A DNA stretch of 64,000 bases from Phytophthora sp. 'mugwort' (Eukaryota; Oomycota; Peronosporomycetes; Peronosporales; Peronosporaceae), in the NCBI GenBank assembly GCA_033558025.1, contig JAUCEF010000002.1:1488001-1552000 (forward strand), in the 5' to 3' direction. Of the stretch, positions 42,243 to 52,708 are shown one piece after another. Below the pieces are notes generated by a model. It was not told where the DNA came from. It saw only the letters and a program-made list of their open reading frames with translations, and ran no database searches. The translations under genes were made by a program, and so were the position numbers. Numbering within the stretch: the stretch's first letter is position 1; the number at the start of each line of letters is the position of its first letter.

Positions 42243-42399
42243 GACAGACAGACAGACGCGGAACTACAATAGTTATATAGACTAGCAGAGCGCCGTCCAC
42301 TTCGCGGCGGTGTGTTTGTGTTAGATTCTAACCCGTTGCGCTCGCTGTTCCAGTCGCTCCACTACAACACTCGTCCCCGCCTTCGCTTCTCTCGGCGGG

Positions 42400-45001
42400 A
42401 GCGGACACCCCAATGATGTATAGGAAGTTATATCACACGCAAGCGAACATGTATTTGCAAAATGAAATATACAATGCCCTTTTTCTTCCTGCCGTTCATG
42501 CTGTCTCAAATATCTCTCTGTCTGTTGTTGGTGTACATGCCGTCCTCTTCCTCCAGCTCTGGATGACAATAAACGCCTTGAACTTGGATCTCAACGTGGC
42601 TCTCGACATAGCCACATAAAGCTGGCCGTGAGAAAAACAAGGTGACGACAACTACAGTCCTAGGTTCTCGACCGTCTGGCCTTGGGCGTTATTAATCGTC
42701 ATCGCAAAAGCAGGCTGGACTGGAAACTGTTTACAACGCAAACGGAAGGGGAAGTCTCGTGCTTTGTCGTCACCAATGAAGGCAATCCTCGGGATCAGCA
42801 CGCCTTCGCCTTGTTTCTCACCAGTCATGATTCTTGCATGGATCACGTGGGGCTTCAGCTCAACAACCCGGAGACATGTTCCGTTGCATAGTGCACAGTT
42901 CCAAGTCTGGATTCAGGTTCGCATCATCTTGATGGAGACGTCCTTTTTGATGTTAGTTTATGAGGAGGAACTGCGTTGATTTAAACGGAGTGCAGCACTT
43001 CTGGTTCGACAATTCCCTTCGTTGTCGTCCACGACGGAGTCATTGGAAAAGTATTCGTGGGAATCCCCGTCCAAACGCGCCGCCAGAGCCTCGGTGATAC
43101 GTCGCACAACCGCATTCGTTGTCGTTAGAATCGTACGGCTGGAAAAATATGCGTCGGTAGCAATTTCAGGGTTGCCGATGTCAGCATAAATCGTGTCGAT
43201 GATCCTGTTGAGACCCTTCGGTATGGACCTGGGTCGAATCTCCTCGGCTGGGTCGTTTCATCGACTGGGTTTTCGACCAGCATATCTGTGGGAATCTTCA
43301 AATAGTCTCTCCCTGGAAGAGGGCTGACATGGTGTCTGCCCTCTCCACTTCATGAAGATACTCTGCGAAGGCTTCCAGCTCCGCGGCCGAGCTTTCGTTC
43401 TGAGCGGATTGCACTCGCATTGTTCTCAGTCAGTCGAACCTGCCGATAGTGCGGCCACAGTGTAGAGGACTTCAGACACGCGTCGATCGTTTCAGCAGGG
43501 GTTCCTCCTACTACCCGAAATAATCTGCCGAAAATTCTCGATAGAACGAATTTTTTCCCCCCAAACGGTTCTTGGTCGTTGTCTGTCAAGTCGCGCAATG
43601 TTCATTCGACCGCCTCAAATGCGTAGCGGTGTGCCATGGGCGCTTCGTCCCAGATAACCAAGCTAGCTCTCTTGATCAATTCATGCAAGTTACTCCCCTT
43701 GGAAGTATTACATGTCGACTTATCGTGTAGCTGGAGGGGTATATTGATGTTGGAGTGGGCCGTGCGTCCTCCCATGAGCAGAAGAGAAGAAATCCCGCTT
43801 GACGCCACCGCGATCGCGATATCCGCCGATACCCGTACTTTTTCGAGAAGATGTTTGAGAAGCGTAGACTTTCCCATGCCTCCCGGCCCATCAATGAAGT
43901 AGAGCTTGCTGGAGGGAGACGGAGCCTCAACTGCATCCATGATTTGGTTGTAGATAGCTTGTTGGTCATCGTTAAGCTGGTCTGGTCGTTTGACGATCTC
44001 TTGGAGAACATCGCGATCATAGTCCTGTAATTCGCGATGAATAAGATTGTTCTGGAGTTGGGACCGCTCCAGCAGCATCGGAAAGTCCCTCAGCTGCGGA
44101 AGATCACGGTAGTGGTGCAGATCCGATCCACTAACCATCAACAGTTCGTTGAGGCTATATAATGTTTAAAATTGATCGTATAATCCTGTTCCTCGGGCAG
44201 CAAGTCGCAGCGCATGCGTAGTCCCCCGAAAGGTCCCCGTAGAACTGATCCCACAGCCGGCGAATTTCGCCCGCCTGGGAGTACACTAATATTGTCGCAA
44301 AGAACTGACGAAACTGGAATGGCTTTTGAAATGCAGCTGCTTCTCGCATACATACCACCCATTCGGCATCATCCTCTAAATATCCGGCCCGTAAGACAGC
44401 CTCGCGATACGTGTCGTAAAGCACCCCATCGACGGTCCGCAGATCTTCGAACGATGTTGGTCCCTTCCTGCGGCAAAGCAGGACGCACAAGTAGAAGCAT
44501 TCGACGTCGATCGGAGATACATACACCAAGAGCGGCTTGATTTTTTTGCGACGGATCCATTGCTTCGACCGGGCCTCCCAGCGGAATTCATGCGGAATGT
44601 CTTGGTACAGCATAGTTTTGGCTACTTGATTTTCGGGTATCTCAGTTCCGCATAACTCGAAAAATATCGTCAGGGTCGTATGTTGCCCTCGAGTGCCAAC
44701 ACGATCCGGGTCACCGCTGGACCGAAACGTCAGCGTTGTAACGGCGTATGCTTTCCCTTGTACGGTGTAGTCGAGGAGCCTCATTCAGGCCTCCACCGGC
44801 GATATGTACCTCGCGTTGTGGTACCGAAGGATCTCATTGGGCTAACACCCTCTCCGCGCGCGCCTTCGACCGTAATGACCGCCATGTCGGAACCCTTGGA
44901 CATGTATTTGTACAGATATTCACTGTTGTGATCGCCGTGCACACTTCCACATTAATCTGACAGTTGTACTTTTGCGATAGGTACGGGTTGTAGGGAACAA
45001 C
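42400..45001 (-). pseudogene. Helitron-1 Rep C-terminal part and PIF1-like helicase
   Basis: Continuing the Rep domain from across the Gypsy, 44930-45001 reads VVPYNPYLSQKYNCQINVEV, the usual VVPYNP...HINVE block. Then come a KYMSKG-type block and MRLLDYTVQGKAYAVTTLTF (44784 down). The helicase frame 43602-44141 has NDDQQAIYNQIMDAV, Walker A GPGGMGKSTLLKHLLEKV, SSGISSLLLMGGRTAHS and Walker B SLVIWDEAPMAHR. Further on are GGTPAETIDACLKSSTLWPH (about 43450-43510) and the last helicase motif, FAMTINNAQGQTVENLG (42652-42720). Frame changes near 44150, 43600, 43350 and 42850 inactivate it. Confidence 0.85.
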
Positions 45002-45006
45002 CCACT

Positions 45007-45402
45007 TGCAGCAGGGCTGCGCAGCGTAGTGCGTCAGAGGAAGACGTATGACTCCCCGAGTCTTAGCTGTGGTTATCTTAACCCCTAAGGTCTCCGCAGA
45101 GGCTTAGATCACTCTAGTTATACCTCTAGGGACTCAAAGAGTCAGATTCCTAAACCTAGGGTAATACTCTCTTTAATGCTAAAACTGAACTGTTATTTGT
45201 TTGCTTATCTGCTGCAAAGTCGCCTGTGGTGTAAATGTATGACTCTAACTATTTACCATAGCTTAAGCTAGCCAAATGCATATTTAGTGGCCCTGGCCAC
45301 GTACTGAAATCCTGTTAATCCAACTGGTACCAAGTACCACTTGCTGCAAGGTGACACGTAGCATGGCTACACTTCGTACCACCTTCGTGTATCCCCGTTA
45401 CC
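45007..45402 (-). repeat. Gypsy-1 3' LTR (396 bp)
   Basis: It matches 51751-52254 over its length with many small differences, apart from an AT-rich block missing here. On the minus strand it begins GGTAACGGGGATACACGAAG (the other copy begins TGTAACGGGG) and ends in CTGCA. It is flanked outside by CCACT (45002-45006), the target duplication. Confidence 0.88.
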
Positions 45403-45412
45403 CCCCACTAAA
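45403..45412 (-). other. Polypurine tract of Gypsy-1
   Basis: On the minus strand AGTGGGGGG lies directly before the 3' LTR. This is the expected place of the plus-strand primer of reverse transcription. Confidence 0.55.
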
Positions 45413-45521
45413 CCGTGGACACACCGTATCCACGACGGTTCACGTCCTGAGGTTTTGACCACGGACACTCCGCTCCAAAAGCGCTCAACCCTTGACGGCA
45501 TCCTCACGCTCACAGCTCGCT

Positions 45522-45601
45522 GGCCTTCTACACAGCTAACTCAGTGGTAGAGCACTCGCTTCATAAGCGCAAGGTCGGTGGTTCGATTCCACCAAAGACC
45601 A
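45522..45601 (+). pseudogene. tRNA-Met(CAT)-like sequence inside Gypsy-1
   Basis: The D-arm CTCAGTGGTAGAGC, anticodon stem CTCGCTTCATAAGCG with CAT at 45562-45564, and T-arm GGTGG-TTCGATT-CCACC are all tRNA-like, and GGTTCGATTCC is a perfect B box. The 3' end reads AAAGACCA. The 5' acceptor strand does not pair with it (GGCCTTCTACACAGC instead of GGTCTTTTAGC), and the A box has one change (TAACTCAGTGG). So the acceptor is broken. It lies between the integrase gene and the 3' LTR, antisense to the element. Confidence 0.7.
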
Positions 45602-45810
45602 AATCGTCTGGGTTCAACGCAACTGTGTCTTGGACACCGACGACGACGTCAACTTCCAGCGGCTTCAGCCCTCGCTGTCTCGCTCCTCTAGAGCTAACCA
45701 ACCATGCGCATCTGCTTACGCAGCCTGTCGTCCTCACGTTTGTGACATGCTGGCTACTTTGCGCCAAGGTCAGGTCGGAAGCCTTCAGGCTGACCTTGGC
45801 TCATCCCGAG

Positions 45811-47684
45811 CTAGTGCTGGGACACTGGTGGCGACCGCCGCCGTGGTCGCTGGCCCTCGGGGCCATGTCGATCGTGAAGTTCAAAAGCGTCGACGACGTC
45901 AGGGCAGTCTTGCCGGAGGGGCACCTCATACTCCCATGATTTCTGTGAGTGGGATATCCTCTCCACTTCACAAGGTACTAGGTTCGACCCTTGCGGCGAC
46001 GCCGCACCACTAGGCGTTCCACATGATAGTGGAGTTCTCCTTGCTCGTTGAGCAACGGTGGAGGCGGCCTCCGGTCCGCTGGACACTCGCGCTGCGCTTC
46101 AGGTGAAGCTGGAGTCACTTCAAACTCTGGTATGGTATCTCCATGCGTATTTCCGCGATGCGGATGAGCATCGCTTTCGTCCAGTTGATAAAATCGAAGC
46201 TGTTCATCAGCGAGTCGGCTGGTTGGAGTCTGCAGACTCATCTGCGCACCGCGTGGTGGCTCTGACGCGGCCAGCAGCTCGTCTTCTCGACGCAGTGGAG
46301 TGATCGCTCGTCGAGCTTCGTGGTCAGATGGACCTCTTTGTGCGCATCCAGCGCTCTGGCCAGCAGCCATTACCCGTGGCACCGTCTGCGCCCCGACTGG
46401 GCTCCGAGGCGCCAACGCTTCCGCGCTCACCTGAACCGGGCCCCGATACGGCTTGAGGAAGACTACGTAGAACACAGGGTGTGTGCGCATCTTCTTCGGA
46501 AGGTTGAGCGTGTACGCAAGGCCCTTCCTGGCCACGATTATGAAAGGTCCGATGAAGCGCGGGCGCAACTTGGTCTTAGTGACCGCAGAGACTGCATGTG
46601 TAGGTAGGTTCTTCGCGTTTAATAAAACTTGGTCACCGACCTTAAACTTTTCCACATTTTCTCTGCCTCTGGCATCCGCCTGTTCCTTCTGGACGTCTTG
46701 GTTCTCAGCCATCGCGTCGCGTACATGTCTTAAGACATTCAAACCCGTTGACCAGAACGCGTCAACTTGGTTGCGAACCGCAACAGGGTTGACATCAGCG
46801 AGCCCTTCGGCTATTCCTCCCCACCGAGCCCTGAACCGCGGAGTGGTAGCGTCAACGGGATGCGAGGTTGAGTGAGACCGTTCACATAGAACGGGGTGAA
46901 GCCAGTTAAGGCATGCACCGCATTGTTCAATGCAAACTCAACGAGTGGGAGCATCCCAGCTCCATTGCTTGGGTCTGTCTGCATAGACGCTCCGAAGCAT
47001 GTCTTCGACTACGCGATTCACGCGTTCAGTCTGACCATCGGTCTGCGGATGGCCCGCTGTGGACATGTCGAGTCGAGTACGGAGCACCTTAAAGACCGAC
47101 GCCCAAAACTTACCCGTGACGGGGATCTCGATCCAAGACAATTGCCTCTGGCAGACCATGTTGTCGAATTACATGATCCATGAACAGTGTGGCTGTTCCT
47201 TCTCCATTGATAGAGTCCGGCACCGCCGCTAAATGAGCCATCTTGCTCAATCGGTCGACAAAGACCACGATGCCCGTGTTGCCCACCGCATCCCGTGGCA
47301 GGCCGAACACAAAGTCCATATGCATGGATTGTTAACACTCCGTAGGTACAGGCAAGCTGGCCAGCAGTGCAACCGAGTGTGGCGAGGGTTTAACCCGTTA
47401 ACACGTCTCACACGTGCGTACATACGTACTGACCCACTTCTAAAGCTTCGGCCACCAGTAGTGGGGGCTTACCGAGCTGTAGGTATTTCTCGACCGAGAT
47501 GACCGCCAAGTGGGGTATCGTGTGCCTCATAGAGGATACGATACTTGAGATCCTCTTCGTGAGGAACCACGACACGTGGGGTGTCTTCTGGACCAGTACC
47601 GCAAATACAATAGGCCATCATCGAGAGTGTATCGATGTAACCTCGCGCGCAACCGCGCTGACAGTTTAATGTCTGAGTTAGCAA
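45811..47684 (-). pseudogene. Gypsy-1 integrase with chromodomain
   Basis: YEAHDTPLGGHLGREIPTAR (47469-47540) is the His part of the HHCC zinc finger. MHMDFVFGLPRDAVGNTGIV with VDRLSKMAHL (47220-47325) and HPQTDGQTERVNRVVEDML (46980-47050) belong to the catalytic core. The frame 45978-46742 has FKVGDQVLLNAKNLPTHA and RPRFIGPFIIVARKGLAYTL, the GPF/Y module. The chromodomain follows, GELHYHVERLVVRRRRKG with YLVKWRGYP and, in another frame, SWEYEVPLRQDCPDVVDAF (45880-46030). Chromodomains steer chromovirus insertion toward modified histones. Frame changes separate the pieces. Confidence 0.85.
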
Positions 47685-47854
47685 ACTCCGCGCTTCCTAG
47701 TACATGTAGCAGAGCTACGCAGGACTTGTCACGCGTGTAGCAGCGCGGATCAAGTCTGTCACAGACGAAGTCACTGTCGTGACGTGAGCGATCTCATAGT
47801 CTGGCCTGCGTGATAACGCATTGACCAAGACGTTCTGCCTGCCAGACTTGTAAT

Positions 47855-49365
47855 TCACCTTGAAGTTGTACTCCTCAAGAAGGAGAGCCAACGGGCCATT
47901 CCCTGAGAGAGGTGAGGCGACTGCGTCGCAGTGCGTAACGATGCATGATCAGTGTAAATCATAAACGGCTTGGAGCCGAGCAGGTGAACCCCGAATTTGA
48001 CGAGCGTATACTTCATCGCAAGTAGCTCTTTGTCATGAACTGGATAGTTCTTTTTAGCAGCCTTAAGCTGGCGAGATTCAAACACGATCACGCGTTCACG
48101 CCCTTCAGCGTCTGCTTGCAACAAAGCACTGCCGATGGCAAAGTCCGACGCGTCGCAGACGACACTGAAAGGACGATCGGGGCCTGGCAGGGCCAGAATC
48201 GGGGCCTGAAGGAGACTCTCCTCAACGGCTTCAAAAAACCGCTTGATGTCCGGTGTCCCAACACCAGTCCACATCCTTCTTAAGGATATTGGGCAGTGCC
48301 ATTGCCACCTCAGCATAGTTTTGCTGTACTTGCGCAAGTAATTGGCCAGGCCAAGTCACTTCCGTAAGTCTTTCTGGTTCTTTGGAACCGGCCAGTCTAC
48401 AATGGCCTTGACCTTAGCGGGATCCGCTCGAAGGCCTCGCTTCCCAATGAAGCATCCCAGAAAGGGGATCTCTTCAGTGCCAAAGACACACTTGTCAATG
48501 TTGGCATACAACTTGTGTGTGCGCATGCACTCGAGCACCGCTCGCAGGTGCTCAATGTTGTTCTCCAAATCAGTCTTTCCGTGCTCCGCACAACTGTGGA
48601 TGAATATGTCGTCGAAGTATGTCTGAGCATACGCCCTATGGGGCCTGAACAGTTGCGTCACAAGATGATTGAACGTCGCAGTCGCGTTCGACAGCACTTG
48701 GGGCATTACTAGCCACTCCCAGAGCATACCGCTCGGAGTGATGACCGCCGTAAGCAAAATATCGCTTGCTCGCAAGAGCAGTTGATAGTATCCATCGACC
48801 AAGTCGAGGGCACTGTACACCGTACACCCAGCCATGTTGCTCTAAAGGACGTTCTTCCTAGAATAGGCCCCTGCGCCGGAATTGTGGCCGCGTTAAGCTT
48901 ATCAAAAGCATGAACGATTTGCCACTTGCCATTCGGCTTTCTGACACAGAACGTAGACATTGAGTGCGGAGACTTGCTCTCGCGCACCACACCCGCCACG
49001 TGCTTAGCACGGAAGAACGCGTTAATGACGTCACACTGTTCTCGTGGCAAGGGCCACCGCTTCGTCACGCAGTATTTGGTTCCAGGAACCAGGTCAATCT
49101 CATGACGTACACCTCGATTCAGAGGTAGCCTCGTGGGAGGTTCCTTCGAGACCACGTCTTGATATTCCTTCACCAAAGGGTAGTACGGATCCGAGTGGTC
49201 CTGGAGGATCGAGGATCCTGCCCGCGCATTCAACGTCTTCGTGGTGTCCTGAAGGACTGCTTTATCCAAAAGCGACAACGAGTTTAACTCCTCTTCAGGT
49301 TGTAGAATGACCAACTCGGCTAACTCGCCGGCCTTCAAGGCGTCACCGAAATCGGCCTTGGACAT
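47855..49365 (-). pseudogene. Gypsy-1 reverse transcriptase and RNase H
   Basis: The frame 48709-49365 gives EIDLVPGTKYCVTKRWPLPR and MSTFCVRKPNGKWQIVHAFD, the start of the reverse transcriptase. After a shift near 48845 the frame 48356-48835 has ALDLVDGYYQLLL (first Asp, D11 of this frame) and AQTYFDDIFIHSCAEH with the FDD core (D75, D76). RNase H (47855-48337) has FSVVCDASDFAIGSALLQAD and ELLAMKYTLVKFGVHLLGS, ending YTDHASLRTAT. Order and motifs are those of Ty3/Gypsy elements. Two or more frameshifts make it inactive. Confidence 0.88.
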
Positions 49366-49632
49366 CTCTCCAGCTCTGACAGAGCGTTCCCAGTGGGCAT
49401 AGTTTCTAGACTGACGTCGCCGTCGACTCCAGCTGTCACTCCGTTGACGAGTGTATATAGCTGCTCGCTATCACCAGGGGTCTCTTCACTCGTCCTACTA
49501 GACGCATCAGACGCCCTATGTCTCATGGCTGACGCTCGGCGTCGTAGCCTTTTCCCCGCTGAGACTGTTTGCCTCGGAGAGGTCCTAACAGTCACATCAG
49601 CTGCGCCTCCACGTGCTTGCACCGTGTGCGTT
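49366..49632 (-). other. Gypsy-1 gag-pol junction
   Basis: A short region between the gag-protease frame and the reverse transcriptase frame, rich in CGTGA/CACTC repeats. The linking frame seems lost. Confidence 0.4.
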
Positions 49633-51444
49633 TCACCCGAGATTGGTATGTCTTGACCGATAACGTTGCAGAGCTGCGATGCTCGCAGTCTCCACCCCGT
49701 GGATTACGCGCCGCACCTCCATCATTGGGCCCTCGGCCTTGATGGCCCGGCTCGCGGCCGGCCACACCACGCATGGCGTGTAGCGACAACTCGTCGTCGT
49801 GATGAGTGTCACTGTCGTGATGAGTGTCGCTGTCGTGACCAATGTCACTATGACGTCGGTCACCCAGCGGATTGCCTGCCGCTCCACGTGCATCCTGAGG
49901 CCCGTGGCCATGATGCCCCGGCATACTGCCGGCCACGCACGCATGGCGTGTAATGACACACCGTCATCATGACGAGTGTCGTTGTCGTGACACATGTCAC
50001 CTGTGTCACCCAGCGGGTTACCTGCCGCTCCAGTCACAGCCCACGAGCACTGCTCCGGACGTTTGTCCTCGACACCTTCAGTGTCTACAAGTTCGGATAC
50101 TCCGATGTCCAGCACGTTGACCGACTCGGTCCAGTGCCCGCGCCAAAAGCGTTTTTGCTTCCTAGCAGAGGTGGGTTCATGATTCACCAAAGCTCCACCA
50201 GGAGTACAGCGCGTTGCGTCCAAGGTCTTCGACCTCCAATCAATCCATGGCTCATGACGTTCCAGCCATGCCATGCCCAGGATGAGGTCGTACCTCGAAT
50301 CCAGGTCCAGGACCGGACAGCGTTCCACGGTATCGAAGTCGAGAAACTTGACGCTCAGGTTCACAGGAACCTTAGGCACCGTGGCACGGGTCCCCGTCAC
50401 TAGGCGAACAGTGACGATGTCACTCCTGCGCTCCCTGAGCGCCTCAGCGTACTGCTGACTTCCTCCCATCGTGGAGCGTCGAGCGTAGTTGCCCGACGCT
50501 CCGGAATCGATCAAGATGATCCATGGCTTCTCAAAGCCCTTCACCGTCACCTCAACGACGAGCAAGCCAGGCTTGCATACGCGTTCCGTGTTAGAGAGTT
50601 CGGCTGTCTCCGGGGCTGGGCCCTGTTGCCCTCCACCTCCATGAGGCTCAACAGAACTCAGTTCTTCCCCAGCAGCGCGCCCTACGCCTACTGAGTGTCG
50701 CCGTTTCCCCGCGACGAGCCGATGGCTTGGCTCGATGCAGAGCGATGGCTCGTAGGAGCTTGACGCGACCTGCGCTGATCGGCAGGTTGCCCTCAAATGG
50801 GTGGTGCTTCGGCAGATGAAGCACCGATGAACACCCATACGCTGCTCGGCAGCATGAAGCTTATCTTCCTCATTCTCAGCGTAGCTGAGGTCCATAGGGA
50901 CCGGTCCGTCGGACGGAGTCGCGTTGGCAACGCCCCAGCCAAGTCGAGACGACTTGAATTTGAACTCTGCGTTCAACGCCACTCTCACGGCCTCTTCGAA
51001 GGAGGAAGGGTGAGTGCGGAAGACTTCCGTCCTGCCCACGCCAGTGCGGAGGTCCTCCATAAATACTGCCACAGCCGCTGCCTCTGGCAGAGGATCGGCC
51101 GCCATGCCGGCGATCAGAGTTAGCAACGCCTGGACGAAGTCCACCAAGTCCTTCTTACACTGGCGGGTACTCAGAAAGCGTGACCTCCCGCAGTACGCCT
51201 GATTAGGCGGATCAAACACTTGCGAAAGCTGGAGTTTCAGCTCCTCCCAGCTCGGAAGGCCGCGTCCACCGATGTGCCGCACGTGAATGGCCATTCTCGT
51301 GCTCGGCCACCAATCTTCGAGATCGTTAGCACCACGGGCTGTTGCTAAGTATGGAGCATGGCCGATCTCATTGACAATTTCGATCTCACGGATCCACAAC
51401 ATGAGGTTCTCCCCCTCCTTTCCTTCGAAAGTCTTGACGCTCAC
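49633..51444 (-). CDS. Gypsy-1 gag-protease frame (603 codons)
   Basis: The longest open frame of the element. Residues ~1-170 are a retrotransposon gag domain (FEGKEGENLMLWIREIEI at the start, then FLSTRQCKKDLVDFVQAL). A CCHC zinc knuckle, CFICRSTTHLRATC, is at residues 208-221. The aspartic protease core is ILIDSGASGNYA with DSG at 313-315. It starts at an ATG that overlaps the stop of the upstream 51441-51698 frame (ATGA), so the true gag probably began upstream and one base shift separates the two. Beyond ~residue 450 the sequence is repetitive (HDND, TTVTLITT), matching a short tandem array at 49790-49990. Confidence 0.8.
   Translation of the reverse strand: MSVKTFEGKEGENLMLWIREIEIVNEIGHAPYLATARGANDLEDWWPSTRMAIHVRHIGGRGLPSWEELKLQLSQVFDPPNQAYCGRSRFLSTRQCKKDLVDFVQALLTLIAGMAADPLPEAAAVAVFMEDLRTGVGRTEVFRTHPSSFEEAVRVALNAEFKFKSSRLGWGVANATPSDGPVPMDLSYAENEEDKLHAAEQRMGVHRCFICRSTTHLRATCRSAQVASSSYEPSLCIEPSHRLVAGKRRHSVGVGRAAGEELSSVEPHGGGGQQGPAPETAELSNTERVCKPGLLVVEVTVKGFEKPWIILIDSGASGNYARRSTMGGSQQYAEALRERRSDIVTVRLVTGTRATVPKVPVNLSVKFLDFDTVERCPVLDLDSRYDLILGMAWLERHEPWIDWRSKTLDATRCTPGGALVNHEPTSARKQKRFWRGHWTESVNVLDIGVSELVDTEGVEDKRPEQCSWAVTGAAGNPLGDTGDMCHDNDTRHDDGVSLHAMRAWPAVCRGIMATGLRMHVERQAIRWVTDVIVTLVTTATLITTVTLITTTSCRYTPCVVWPAASRAIKAEGPMMEVRRVIHGVETASIAALQRYRSRHTNLG
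49790..49995 (-). repeat. Short tandem repeats in Gypsy-1 protease 3' region
   Basis: Units related to GATGAGTGTCACTGTCGTG occur at about 49801-49850, and a larger unit with GGCCCGTGGCCATGATGCCC and GCCACGCACGCATGGCGTGT repeats the 49735-49790 segment near 49900-49955. The repeats create the low-complexity C-terminus of the frame. Confidence 0.5.
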
Positions 51445-51698
51445 GATGAGCGGTTTAGGCCGGGAGGCCCCATCCTGCGATGTGGCGACGTCGGTGCAGA
51501 CGCCGACATCCTCTGCTGGAGGTGCTCCAACAGAGCACTCTCGTAATTTGAGAGCGCCTCCAGACGCGCGTTCACCGCGTCTGGTCCTTGCGAAGCAAGA
51601 TGCGTTATGCCGTCAGGGCCGAGCAAAGACACAAGCTTTTTCAGCGCGTCTTGCTGGCTCTGGGACAGGTTAGAAAGCGCTATCTGCTCCATCCTCAC
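51441..51698 (-). pseudogene. Gypsy-1 gag N-terminal frame
   Basis: It encodes MRMEQIALSNLSQSQQDALK, a short helical leader, and ends in PPGLNRSS just where the main gag frame opens. The one-base overlap suggests a frameshift rather than programmed recoding, but either is possible. Confidence 0.55.
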
Positions 51699-51732
51699 CG
51701 AGGAATAGTCCTAAGGCTCAGGTGCGGGATTG

Positions 51733-51750
51733 ACTACAAGTGCTACCAGG
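51733..51750 (-). other. Possible primer-binding site of Gypsy-1
   Basis: Two bases inside the 5' LTR, on the minus strand, TGGTAGCACTTG follows. A PBS normally begins TGG (complement of the tRNA CCA end). I cannot match the rest to a particular tRNA. Confidence 0.35.
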
Positions 51751-52254
51751 TGCAGCGGGGGCTGCGTAGCATAGTGCGTCAGAGGAAGACGTATGACTCC
51801 CCGAGTCTTAGCTGTGGTTATCCTAACCCCTAAGGTTTCCGCAGAGACTTAGATCACTCTAGTTTTATACCACTAGAGACTCAAAGAGTCAGTACTCCTA
51901 AACCTAGGGCAATACTCTCTTTAATGCTAAAACTGAACTGTTATTTGTTAATTTTTTTTAATACTTTCATAAATAATAAAAAATATTTATAAATATTTTT
52001 AATTATAAATAATATTTTAGGTCGAATAGCCAAGTCAGGTTTAAGGCAGTAGTGCTTATCTGCGGCAAAGTCGCCTGTGGTGTAAATGTATGACTCTAAC
52101 TATCTACCATAGTTTAACCTAGTCAAATGCATATTTAGTGGCCCTGTGGCCACGTACAGAAATCCTGTTAATCCAAGTGGTACCAAGTACCACTTGCTGC
52201 AAGGTGACAAGTAGCACGGCTACACTCGGGTTTCCTTCGTGTAACCCCGTTACA
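51751..52254 (-). repeat. Gypsy-1 5' LTR (504 bp)
   Basis: On the minus strand it starts TGTAACGGGGTTACACGAAG and ends CCCCCGCTGCA, the TG...CA of an LTR. It is ~108 bp longer than the other LTR because of an AT-rich block (about 51949-52050) between ...TTATTTGT and GCTTATCTGC. It is followed outside by CCACT (52255-52259). Confidence 0.88.
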
Positions 52255-52700
52255 CCACTTGTTCACCGTACCGTTGTCGTAATATTTTCCTTTAAATCTG
52301 AGGACCCTGTCCTGGCGGCGCTTTCTGCTGTAACGCGGGTATCCGCCCCCACCACCCTGTGTAACCTCCACAAATAGCTTGGGGTATCCTTTGCTGCATT
52401 TCTCACCCTTCATGCATGGCGACATTTGATGTGCCGGCCCGCTCGGGCCATGTGTCATACACGTCATTACCGTCTCGAAGAGCTGCGGGTTTGCTTCCAT
52501 GTCGGGGATTTCGCGGATACCAAATAATCGATCATCTCTTTTTTGGTTGTGGCTTGTCCTCGTCCGCCAGGATGATCAATATATTCGCGTGCGGCAGGCC
52601 GCGTTTCTGAAATTCCGCGAAGTAGATCCGAGCTTGGACGCGGCCTAGAACTCCTTCATTCAGGTCCTTTAACAGCGCGGAGAGCTATTGCTGCCACACC
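52255..52700 (-). pseudogene. Helitron-1 Rep N-terminal part (HUH endonuclease region)
   Basis: Minus-strand frames read LLKDLNEGVLGRVQARIYFA, then EFQKRGLPHANILIILADED (52540-52610). This is the HUH region, but the second His of the HxH pair is Asn (PHAN instead of PHAH). After a frame change comes LFETVMTCMTHGPSG with CMKGEKCSKGYPKLFVEVTQ (52340-52480), the block before the DN.wVVPYNP motif that is cut by the Gypsy. The lost His and the frame change make the endonuclease inactive. Confidence 0.8.
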
Positions 52701-52708
52701 CACGCCAC

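Larger units (their letters stand above)
45007..52254 (-). mobile_element. Gypsy-1, chromovirus-type LTR retrotransposon inserted in Helitron-1
   Basis: A full-length insertion with two LTRs, gag with zinc knuckle, protease, reverse transcriptase, RNase H, integrase and a chromodomain, in that order on the minus strand. CCACT occurs at 45002-45006 and 52255-52259, the 5 bp target duplication. On either side the host Helitron frame continues (DNGTVNKW into VVPYNP) when the element and one CCACT are removed. LTR divergence and many frame changes show it is old. Confidence 0.92.

Noticed and set aside
51442..51447. ATGA overlap between two gag frames as programmed ribosomal reinitiation
   Set aside because: The element has many frameshifts; a simple indel is more likely unless intact relatives show the same overlap.
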